From Nitrospirota bacterium (GTDB lineage: Bacteria > Nitrospirota > CAKKRA01 > 9FT-COMBO-42-15), in assembly GCA_023248415.1 (NCBI GenBank), contig JAHFEP010000038.1, positions 1 through 18,030 of the forward strand: a stretch of DNA of 18,030 nt, given 5' to 3'. A program made the position numbers and the translations under genes. Below the pieces are notes generated by a model that worked only from the letters and a program-made list of their open reading frames with translations, did not search any database and was not told where the DNA came from. Shown here piece after piece: positions 1-5,872 of the stretch (position 1 is its first letter; every line of letters begins with the position of its first letter).

Positions 1-48
1 CGAGAGGAGATATTTATAAATGATGCGGTCATTGCTAAAAAATTATAA
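1..48 (+). CDS. C-terminal end of a possible gene cut by the window edge
   Basis: Frame 1 is open from the first base to a TAA at 46-48 and would encode about 15 residues ending in VIAKKL. This is too short to identify, and an open frame of this length can occur by chance. It is listed only because a truncated upstream gene would end this way. Confidence 0.25.
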   Translation, partial: REEIFINDAVIAKKL

Positions 49-162
49 ATTAATTTAATGGCAGGGCATATCAGCAATGGGCTGTGGTTGTGCAGGGTGT
101 AGACCTGCTCCTGTGTGCTTGCTCCAAAAGCAAAGACGCAGTCCACTTAACATAATTTCGTA

Positions 163-191
163 TTGACCTTTTTTCATATAGGGAATATACT
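163..191 (+). promoter_or_regulatory. sigma-70-type promoter upstream of the broken protease gene
   Basis: TTGACC at 163-168 and TATACT at 186-191 are separated by 17 bases. Transcription would begin near 198, about 42 bases before the ATG at 240. There is no good Shine-Dalgarno sequence before that ATG. Confidence 0.5.
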
Positions 192-239
192 TTTTATGCC
201 TGCAGTGATGAGGCTGTCCTCCTAACAAGTAAAATATAA

Positions 240-763
240 ATGAACACTATTAAACAAAAAATCTTTTTTATCACCCTCCTTCTAATTGCAGGAATGCTTT
301 TGCCTGCCATTTCTTTTGCCGATGCTGATAAGATTTTTAAGGAAAACAACAAGGCTGTTGTGGTAGTTGTGGCTTATAATCAGAAAGGTGAGCCAATAAG
401 CCAAGGCAGCGGTTTTATTGTCAGGCAGGACGGCGCAGTTGTTACAAACTATCATGTTATAAGCAAGGCATCAAACATTGCTGTAAAGGCAGGGGATATT
501 CCCCCGATTTGATGGACACACAGAAAAGTTTTTATAATTGGCAGGAAGGGGAATAGGGCTGTCTATTTTTCAAGATTACCTGTCAGGTGAAAAATCCCAA
601 TGCCTTATCTACATTTCTACCAAGCAATTTATAAAAAGCCTTGACAAATACCATGTTATCCAATTAGGATTATATCAAAAAGCGAATCTATTAAGCGGAT
701 TATCGTGATTTGCGTTATGATTATAATGAGGCAAATAAGATTATAAATGCAGTAGTGCATTAA
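240..763 (+). pseudogene. decayed trypsin-like (S1C, HtrA/DegP-type) serine protease
   Basis: The open part (240-512, 90 residues) starts with a signal peptide of about 27 residues ending in SFA. It continues into the N-terminal lobe of an S1C protease: a GSGFIV strand followed by TNYHVI, which holds the catalytic histidine. It then stops, far short of the several hundred residues of intact family members, before the catalytic Asp and Ser. In another frame, 550-708 encodes a stretch containing GLSIFQDYLSGE that resembles the protease strand normally found around 100 residues further on. A third short frame (698-763) ends at a TAA. Together these suggest one gene broken by deletion and frameshift. 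The 5' promoter still looks intact. No catalytic activity is expected. The family call rests on the N-terminal lobe; assigning the two downstream pieces to the same gene is inference. Confidence 0.6.
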
Positions 764-819
764 AAGTGATAATCCAAGATTTAACGTTATGTGTCCTATG
801 CCTCGTGAAGTGACCTCTT

Positions 820-1452
820 ATGGCTTACAAATCTCTTGTTCTGGATGCCTCGACCCCTCAAAAGGTACGAGAACTAATCGTGCATATTGAGATGCTGAGT
901 TTTAGCGATGTACACAGCATGCTCAGATTGCCTGTAATGAACTACCGCATTGCTGCAGGCTGCAATTTCGCTATCTCGCATGTACTAATGTCGGTAATCG
1001 GAGGTATTTCCACAACTCTCTACAAGCAGCAAGGTAATGTTGGAGATAGGTTTATTGGTTTGCTTAAGGACTACTATCCATGGGATCTTGAACCAACAGG
1101 TATCTTGCCTACAGCGGATGCTGCGGATGCCATCTATAACGTGTTTCGTAATCCACTGACTCATGATCTCGGTTTGGACCTAAAACAGAAGTCTAAGGGA
1201 ATCGTGGTCAAAGTAAAGCGATTGAAGACCACAAGTGGCAGTGGCCAAGACCGCGGTCTGATGGAGAAACAAATTGAACAGCTGGAAATTTCTCAAACTA
1301 GGCCGACCATGTCGGCGACGGTTACAGCAACAAGCCAAAAGAAGGTGCTGTTGGTCGAAGGCTTGTATTGGGGTATCAGACGGATGATTGAGAGGTTGTC
1401 AGCAGACAATAAAAGAATGATTGTGGCCGAGAACTTTCTTGCACAGTTGTGA
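820..1452 (+). CDS. uncharacterised protein with a HEPN-type RX4H motif
   Basis: The 210-residue protein has no signal peptide or clear membrane segment. The central part reads as helices, and residues 109-118 (FRNPLTHDLG) contain R110-N-P-L-T-H115. This matches the RX4-6H signature of HEPN domains, many of which are RNases in toxin-antitoxin, abortive-infection or CRISPR-associated systems. The rest (MNYRIAAGCNF, KDYYPWDLEP) is not from a family I can name. It starts at the ATG at 820, with no strong ribosome binding site. It lies 57 bases after the broken protease gene and upstream of a LAGLIDADG endonuclease gene, in a region of decayed and mobile genes. The HEPN reading rests on one motif and the helical character, so an RNase function is only a hypothesis. 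Confidence 0.55.
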   Translation: MAYKSLVLDASTPQKVRELIVHIEMLSFSDVHSMLRLPVMNYRIAAGCNFAISHVLMSVIGGISTTLYKQQGNVGDRFIGLLKDYYPWDLEPTGILPTADAADAIYNVFRNPLTHDLGLDLKQKSKGIVVKVKRLKTTSGSGQDRGLMEKQIEQLEISQTRPTMSATVTATSQKKVLLVEGLYWGIRRMIERLSADNKRMIVAENFLAQL

Positions 1453-1628
1453 CTCGATAGGGATGTAATAATGGAAACATATCCCCTATTATTTTATCGA
1501 CATAAGTGAACATAAGAGTATTTGTTTTGTAGAATAGCCGCTATGCTGAGGAATAAGAAAGGTAAGCCAATGAAAGAAGGAACGTGTTCCTATAATAATA
1601 AATAACATGTCGGTCAATAGCCGATGCA

Positions 1629-2690
1629 GTGCCAGCCTTAAATTATATGTGGTCATTAAATTATAACTGCTGCAAAAATTGTGGAACATCCGACATAAAA
1701 CATCGCGCAAGGGGTCTTTGCGAATTATGTTATCAAAAGTTTATTGAAACAAAACACTCCCCCATCAAATCTGAGAAAGGTAATGCTTCAAATATACTGA
1801 CCAAAGAATTTTTACTTGAACATTATTGTAGAAATGAAGAATCTCTTTCTGATATTGCTGCAATTGCAAAATGTTCTAGACAATATGTATTTAAAAAGAT
1901 AAAAGAATTTGAGATTCCAATCCGTAATAAAATTAAAGCAAGAGAATTAGCGCTCAATCGAAATAAAGTTAAATTTGAGAGAGTGGATGAAAATGGACAG
2001 ATTTCAGAAGTAACTCTCAGTAAAAGCAAAGTAAACGATAATTTCTTTAAGCGCTGGTCACCTGAAATGGCATATGCTTTAGGTATAGTGTATACAGATG
2101 GAAATATTAGACCTAGTATTTTACGAGATCCTCAGACAAAAGATACAATTAGGATAAGTCGGCTGACCATTTCTCAAAAGGAACCAGAATTACTTACAAA
2201 AGTCTTAAAATTGATGAATTCTGAAGCAAAGCTTTTGTTTAGGAAAAGGAAGGAGTTTTCCAATACTGTTTCTGGTCAAATATTTTATTTTCACCTCAAT
2301 AGTGATGATATTTATGAGGATCTTATTAGGTTAGGTGTATCTCCAAATAAAAGCTTAACAATCAAATTTCCAAAAGTGCCAGAAGAATATCTTAATCACT
2401 TTATAAGAGGTTGTTGGGATGGAGATGGTTCAGTTTATATTGACAAACAAAATAATTCTATTTCAGCAAGCTTTGTAAGTGGTTCCAAAGAATTTATTGA
2501 AGAACTATTAAATAATCTTTATAAAAATAGCCTGCCAAAGAGAACTTTGTATCAAAAAGAAAAGTCATACTATTTTAGATATACTGGGAATCAGTGTAAA
2601 TTATTAGCTGAATTTTTATATAAAAATTCTAAGGAATCTATGAGATTAGATAGAAAGTACAAATTATTCCAACAAGCCACATATTCATAA
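1629..2690 (+). CDS. LAGLIDADG homing-endonuclease-like protein with N-terminal zinc finger and HTH
   Basis: The 353-residue protein has three parts. Residues 15-34 form a CxxC...CxxC zinc finger (C15, C18, C31, C34). Residues about 58-92 look like a helix-turn-helix (SLSDIAAIAKCSRQYVFKKI). Residues about 140-350 hold two LAGLIDADG-type motifs: AYALGIVYTDG (D157 as candidate metal ligand) and FIRGCWDGDG (D266). Two motifs in one chain suggest a monomeric, pseudosymmetric nuclease. The frame begins with GTG at 1629; an in-frame ATG at 1647 would leave the zinc finger intact and is equally possible, and neither has a clear Shine-Dalgarno sequence. The gene is AT-rich compared with the housekeeping genes to the right. 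No group I intron core or intein splice blocks were recognised around it, so it looks free-standing. DNA cleavage is inferred from the family and the target is unknown. Confidence 0.75.
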   Translation: MPALNYMWSLNYNCCKNCGTSDIKHRARGLCELCYQKFIETKHSPIKSEKGNASNILTKEFLLEHYCRNEESLSDIAAIAKCSRQYVFKKIKEFEIPIRNKIKARELALNRNKVKFERVDENGQISEVTLSKSKVNDNFFKRWSPEMAYALGIVYTDGNIRPSILRDPQTKDTIRISRLTISQKEPELLTKVLKLMNSEAKLLFRKRKEFSNTVSGQIFYFHLNSDDIYEDLIRLGVSPNKSLTIKFPKVPEEYLNHFIRGCWDGDGSVYIDKQNNSISASFVSGSKEFIEELLNNLYKNSLPKRTLYQKEKSYYFRYTGNQCKLLAEFLYKNSKESMRLDRKYKLFQQATYS

Positions 2691-2762
2691 TGAAATATTG
2701 AGTTGTAAATGAAAAGAACAGTGCCCAACATTTGAAGATCTCCTTTTGTCAAGGCGCAGGAT

Positions 2763-2824
2763 ATCAGTAGCGGGTTAAAAATCCACTTAACCCCACGCGA
2801 TAATCACTAAAGCGAGCTACTGAT
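2763..2824. repeat. nested inverted repeat between two genes
   Basis: ATCAGTAGC at 2763-2771 is exactly complementary to GCTACTGAT at 2816-2824. Inside it, GGGTTAA at 2773-2779 pairs with TTAACCC at 2788-2794. The transcript could fold as an outer 9-bp stem enclosing a 7-bp hairpin plus a single-stranded arm. There is no downstream T-tract, so it is not a typical terminator. It lies just upstream of the ATG at 2847. Confidence 0.5.
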
Positions 2825-2846
2825 CTGTAGCCATGAGATATAAATT

Positions 2847-3581
2847 ATGAGCAAAAATTCAACTTATTTCTTTATTGGAAAGTTAGAGCCATTTGAAGAG
2901 TGCAAGGATTTCAACCCAGGTGAATTAAGTCTTGGTGACGGCTGGACTCTCGATATAAATCTGGATTTGATTTGCATTTGGAAATCAGGAGTTGTTGACC
3001 CATTTGATAAAATAAATCCTTTTATAAAAGAGTTATTTTCCTTGATAATTGCTTTATTTATTTTTAGATCCAAAATATTGTTAAAATTTAGATTAACGAA
3101 TTGGATAGAGGCTAAAGAAATTGAATCAGTCAAGAATCTTATTGGTGTATATGTTTCGAGATATTCGCAACCTCGAAGAAATGCCCGTATTAATGTTACA
3201 TGGAAAAAGTGTGCGCATATCTTCTCAAAATTTCAACATCACCAATTATTCCGTTTGGCATTAAAAGATTGCGTTACATCTTTACAAGAAGAAGGTGATG
3301 ATTCATTCTTTTATGCTTACCGAGCTTTGGAGAATACCTGCAGAGCTATTACAGGTGCCAAAACTGATATTACTAAGCAGCACTGGGAGCAAATGCATAA
3401 AAAAGTAGGAACATGCAAAACATTAATTGACCCCTTAACAGCAGCCGCTCTAGATATTAGGCATGGTAATATATCAGGTACTGGTTTAGAAAATGCGAGA
3501 AAAAACCGAAAGCAGGTTTTAGGTATATCCAGAAATGTATTAGCCACAGCATTTAAGAAATATTTTAGAGGATATTTGTGA
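2847..3581 (+). CDS. uncharacterised protein, possibly HEPN-like C-terminal half
   Basis: The 244-residue protein is not from a family I can name with confidence. Residues about 60-75 (ELFSLIIALFIF) are hydrophobic but sit in a charged context, so membrane insertion is doubtful. The C-terminal half is helical: FFYAYRALENTCRAITG near residues 154-170 and LDIRHGNISG near 203-212 resemble the conserved helices of Apea-type HEPN proteins. However, no second histidine follows the arginine at the usual RX4-6H spacing, so catalytic competence is doubtful. The gene follows the endonuclease gene by 156 bases, which contain a nested inverted repeat, and has the same AT-rich composition. It could be a cargo or defence gene, but nothing in the sequence proves this. 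Confidence 0.45.
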   Translation: MSKNSTYFFIGKLEPFEECKDFNPGELSLGDGWTLDINLDLICIWKSGVVDPFDKINPFIKELFSLIIALFIFRSKILLKFRLTNWIEAKEIESVKNLIGVYVSRYSQPRRNARINVTWKKCAHIFSKFQHHQLFRLALKDCVTSLQEEGDDSFFYAYRALENTCRAITGAKTDITKQHWEQMHKKVGTCKTLIDPLTAAALDIRHGNISGTGLENARKNRKQVLGISRNVLATAFKKYFRGYL

Positions 3582-3652
3582 GAGGGTGAATAGGAATGCT
3601 GGATCGGGAATAGAGGTACGCATCCCATACCATATAATTGATATACGAAAAG

Positions 3653-3707
3653 CACTTAAAAAGCCCACTGCCTAAATCTTCATTTCACGGCAGATAACTT
3701 TTAAGTG
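3653..3707. repeat. nested inverted repeat upstream of the deacetylase-family gene
   Basis: CACTTAAAA at 3653-3661 pairs perfectly with TTTTAAGTG at 3699-3707. CTGCC (3668-3672) and GGCAG (3689-3693) pair inside it. The architecture resembles the nested repeat at 2763-2824, although the sequences differ. It could be an operator or an RNA fold in the leader of the gene starting at 3740. Confidence 0.45.
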
Positions 3708-3739
3708 ATTATTATGTTCTGCTCATTGCAGGAAGGGAA

Positions 3740-4666
3740 ATGATTAGCATGAGTGAGCTAAAGAAACTCAAGGTCTTCTATCATCCCCTTAGTGTTGTAG
3801 CAAATATTCAAAAAGTTGCAGGGGAAAAGTATTTCTTTATGGAAAAGCCAAGGGCGCTTTTTAAAGCCCTGCAAAAAGAGGGGTTAAACTTTGAACATCA
3901 CACTTACAAGCCTTTTACATGGAAGGACTTTGAGCTTTGCCATGAGCCTGGTTATGTAGAAGCAGTCAGGACAGGCACACCTATTGAGCTTGCAGAGAGC
4001 TGTGCAATTCCATGGAGCGAGGAGCTTGTGGCTGCAATACCTTATGCAACAGCCAGCATACATGCAGCAGCAGCCTATGCCATCTCCACAGGCGAGCCAA
4101 CAATGAGTATGAGCACAGGCTTTCATCATGCAAAATATTTTATGGGCGGAAGCCTTTGTCCTTTTAATGATTTAAATATTGCAGCAGAGAAGATACATAA
4201 AGAATCAGGTTTAAAAGGTTTAATACTTGACTGCGATTATCACATAGGGAATGGAACGGATGACATAATCTCAGCCTGCAATCAGGCAGAGTATCTCCAT
4301 AATCTCTCAATGGGATATCTTTTCTCCCGCCTTTATGTTATGCATAATGAATACCTGCTATTATTAAAAGAAAAACTCTCTAAAGAGTTAAAAAGCGGTT
4401 TTCCGCAGTATGTCATATACAAGGCAGCAGCAGATGTCTTTGAGCGAGACCCTATGGCAAGAAATGGCCCATTATCCTTGAAAGAGATAGCAAAAAGGGA
4501 TGAGATTGTTTTTGGCATGATAAAGGAGGCTGGGATTCCAGTGGCTATCTGTCTTGGCGGCGGGTATCATTCCATAGAGACCAATATACTAATCCACTTA
4601 AACACCTTTAAGGCATGTTCAAATGTGTATTTTAATACAGGGCATACCTATAATTTTAGTTTGTAA
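3740..4666 (+). CDS. histone-deacetylase-family (AcuC/APAH-type) zinc amidohydrolase
   Basis: The 308-residue protein belongs to the arginase/deacetylase superfamily, whose bacterial members remove acetyl groups from polyamines, lysines or related amides. The active-site blocks are in order: GFHHA (H129, H130, charge relay), PFNDLNIAAE, the zinc-ligand motif DCDYHIGNGT (D166 and H168), AAADVFERDPMA (third zinc ligand D232), and GGGYHS with the transition-state tyrosine Y276. All expected zinc ligands are present, so it is probably active. One departure is isoleucine after the zinc-ligand histidine, where many relatives have DxHHGNGT. The ATG at 3740 is preceded by AGGAAGGG at good spacing; a second ATG lies three codons in. 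It stands alone, with no acetoin or polyamine genes nearby, so its substrate cannot be told from context. Confidence 0.85.
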   Translation: MISMSELKKLKVFYHPLSVVANIQKVAGEKYFFMEKPRALFKALQKEGLNFEHHTYKPFTWKDFELCHEPGYVEAVRTGTPIELAESCAIPWSEELVAAIPYATASIHAAAAYAISTGEPTMSMSTGFHHAKYFMGGSLCPFNDLNIAAEKIHKESGLKGLILDCDYHIGNGTDDIISACNQAEYLHNLSMGYLFSRLYVMHNEYLLLLKEKLSKELKSGFPQYVIYKAAADVFERDPMARNGPLSLKEIAKRDEIVFGMIKEAGIPVAICLGGGYHSIETNILIHLNTFKACSNVYFNTGHTYNFSL

Positions 4667-4720
4667 GAGCATCGTAAATGAAGAAACAGAGATTGGTCAT
4701 CGGCTTCAGCAAGCATAAGG

Positions 4721-4746
4721 AAATTGGGGTCAGAAATTGGGGTCAG
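4721..4746 (+). repeat. tandem 13-bp duplication next to a gene remnant
   Basis: AAATTGGGGTCAG occurs twice head to tail, at 4721-4733 and 4734-4746. The second unit runs straight into the stop codon and coding tail of the minus-strand remnant at 4743-4856. GGGGTCAGAC-type sequences are often found behind REP-associated Y1 transposase genes, which is one possible origin. Confidence 0.6.
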
Positions 4747-4856
4747 ACTTGCTTATTGACATTTGCTCTTAACCTCTCTGCCACCCTTTCAACCTCTGCC
4801 GCCAAATCCTTCTTCTCCCTCATGAGGGAATAAGGGTCGTGTCTTGAAATATCAGC
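4743..4856 (-). pseudogene. C-terminal remnant of a repeated gene, possibly a REP-associated (Y1) transposase
   Basis: On the minus strand a 37-codon open stretch ends at a TGA (4745-4743). It carries SRHDPYSLMREKKDLAAEVE and finishes RLRANVNKQV. An in-frame TAG lies just upstream and no start is evident, so only the 3' end of a gene survives. Nearly the same last residues (KIRANVNRQV) end an open stretch at 16315-16365, and a more degraded copy is at 16695-16730, so this is a dispersed family. The charged helical tail and the flanking GGGGTCAG sequences fit a mobile gene of the REP-associated tyrosine transposase type. No HUH motif remains to prove it, so the family name is a guess. Confidence 0.5.
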
Positions 4857-5019
4857 CTATCCCTGTGTTTGCTTTATGGCAGTTTTCTGCTCCTTGTTTC
4901 ATTAACCTTAATCACAGCAAATTTTTTTGGCTCGCGCCTTCAAAATTCATTTTTTTAAAACCAGCATAAACAGGTCATCTGTGAACCTGCCTGTAAAAGG
5001 GAAGCATTGCGGTATTATA
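4857..5019. other. spacer without a recognisable gene
   Basis: This stretch lies between the C-terminal gene remnant and the toxin remnant. A plus-strand frame covering it and the toxin remnant (4927-5202) is an antisense shadow with no ribosome binding site. On the minus strand a short piece ending FTDDLFMLVLKK and a TGA looks like an unidentifiable gene end. Confidence 0.4.
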
Positions 5020-5197
5020 CTACTTTCTTCTGATTCTGATCTTTCCGGGCTCAATAATAATCAGGTTGCTTTTAAAATCTGCCTCGTAAAGACTATTAAA
5101 GGCATTGATTATACTATTGTTCAATTCAGAGGTAGTCACCTCATTAGGAAAATGGGCAATTACTTGGCATATCCTCGTCAATTAAAAATTTCGTCAT
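5020..5197 (-). pseudogene. internally deleted DUF5615 (PIN-like) toxin gene
   Basis: The ATG at 5197 lies one base after the stop of the DUF433 gene, the usual place for the toxin of this pair. The first eleven residues, MTKFLIDEDMP, match the conserved start of DUF5615 proteins, including the acidic active-site residues. The frame then runs into a stop within six more codons. From 5163, shifted by one base, 47 codons encode the typical DUF5615 C-terminus (VIAHFPNE, then NLIIIEPGKIRIRRK) up to a TAG at 5022-5020. About 60 residues of the middle, including the region around the remaining active-site acids, are missing. The simplest reading is an out-of-frame internal deletion that killed the nuclease and left both ends. 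The domain identity comes from remembered family features and would need a profile search. Confidence 0.7.
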
Positions 5198-5198
5198 T

Positions 5199-5423
5199 TT
5201 AACCTACAGCCCTAACTTCTTCATCTGCCAGATGCTTTGCGGCATAATCTAAGACAGCCAATATATCTTCTTTTGTTAAGTCATATTCAGATATAACTTC
5301 TTCGTAGGTCATACCACCAGCCAGTTTGCCGAGAATTAAATCAACTGGAACACGGGTCCCCTTTATCACAGGCTTCCCAAAACGAATTTTTTCGTCCACT
5401 TCAATCCTTGGCGCTATCTCCAT
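5199..5423 (-). CDS. DUF433 antitoxin-like protein
   Basis: The 74-residue protein has the DUF433 pattern: RIEVDEKIRFGKPVIKGTRV, then VDLILGKLAGGMTYEEVISE, and a C-terminal helix DILAVLDYAAKHL. DUF433 proteins have a winged-helix-like fold and act as the antitoxin partner of DUF5615 PIN-like toxins, neutralising the toxin and probably repressing the operon. The ATG at 5423 is preceded by AAGGAGGTGA. A consensus promoter lies just upstream. The partner toxin gene directly downstream (5197-5020) is internally deleted, so this antitoxin appears to be an orphan that may still protect against related toxins or act as a regulator. The reading frame shows no sign of decay. Confidence 0.85.
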   Translation of the reverse strand: MEIAPRIEVDEKIRFGKPVIKGTRVPVDLILGKLAGGMTYEEVISEYDLTKEDILAVLDYAAKHLADEEVRAVG

Positions 5424-5447
5424 AATGCACTCACCTCCTTAAAATAA

Positions 5448-5476
5448 ATTATATACCAGCCTTATGGGGGTGTCAA
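5448..5476 (-). promoter_or_regulatory. consensus sigma-70 promoter for the DUF433 gene
   Basis: On the minus strand TTGACA (5476-5471) and TATAAT (5453-5448) are both perfect hexamers with a 17-base spacer. Transcription would start near 5441, just before the AAGGAGG at 5440-5434, giving a very short leader. The promoter is strong even though the downstream toxin is broken. Confidence 0.85.
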
Positions 5477-5502
5477 ACCTTTTTCTGAAAAGCCTGATAG
5501 AG

Positions 5503-5796
5503 TCATTCTCCTTTTTTTATCCCAAACCTCGGCTCTGATATGCCTTCGTGCTTGCAGATAGGGCATCTGCCTGGGCTTGTAAGCCTCTCCCTTTTATTAA
5601 ACACAAAGCCGCATTTCATACACATTGAAGGTTCAACTATAAAATTCTTTTTTCCAACAGACTTGGCAATATGATTAAGATGGTCAATAGCATCCTTTTC
5701 CTTTATCCTTATCATTTTTGAAATATCTTTTGCAGTAAGGAGATTATCTGTAAGAAGGTTTCTGATTTCCTGCCTTACAGTCTTTTCTTCAGTCAT
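5503..5796 (-). CDS. small HTH plus zinc-ribbon putative transcriptional regulator (COG3357-like)
   Basis: The 97-residue protein has an N-terminal winged-helix-like part (residues about 5-50, LLTAKDISKMIRIKEKDAID). A zinc ribbon follows, with C59-x2-C62 and C78-x2-C81 (CMKCGF, then CPICKH). This arrangement matches a family of predicted regulators in archaea and some bacteria. DNA binding is inferred from the fold, and no target is known. The gene is on the same strand as the large fusion gene and begins 76 bases after it ends, so it could be co-transcribed. The ATG at 5796 has no strong Shine-Dalgarno sequence. Its codon use resembles the host housekeeping genes more than the fusion gene. 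Confidence 0.75.
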   Translation of the reverse strand: MTEEKTVRQEIRNLLTDNLLTAKDISKMIRIKEKDAIDHLNHIAKSVGKKNFIVEPSMCMKCGFVFNKRERLTSPGRCPICKHEGISEPRFGIKKGE

Positions 5797-5872
5797 TGGA
5801 TTAGTTTAGCAGCAAATTTTTGGAGATGCCACTGAATATTTTAAACTACATTGAACAATATAAAATTGAATG

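Noticed and set aside
1458..1500. A/T-rich imperfect inverted repeat after the HEPN-motif gene, considered as a terminator
   Set aside because: The stem is interrupted and no T-run follows, so it cannot be called with confidence.
1489..1710. Minus-strand frame of 73 codons overlapping the start of the endonuclease gene
   Set aside because: It has no ribosome binding site or recognisable domain, and it overlaps the zinc-finger codons of the better-supported plus-strand gene.
1453..2846. Group I intron or intein hosting the LAGLIDADG gene
   Set aside because: No split exon, conserved intron core (P7-like pairing) or intein splice motifs were recognised on either side.
4927..5202. Plus-strand 91-codon frame containing a KGKHCGIILL stretch that recalls DUF5615-like proteins
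   Set aside because: It lies antisense to the clearly recognisable toxin C-terminus, has no ribosome binding site, and the resemblance covers only a few residues, so it is most likely a shadow.
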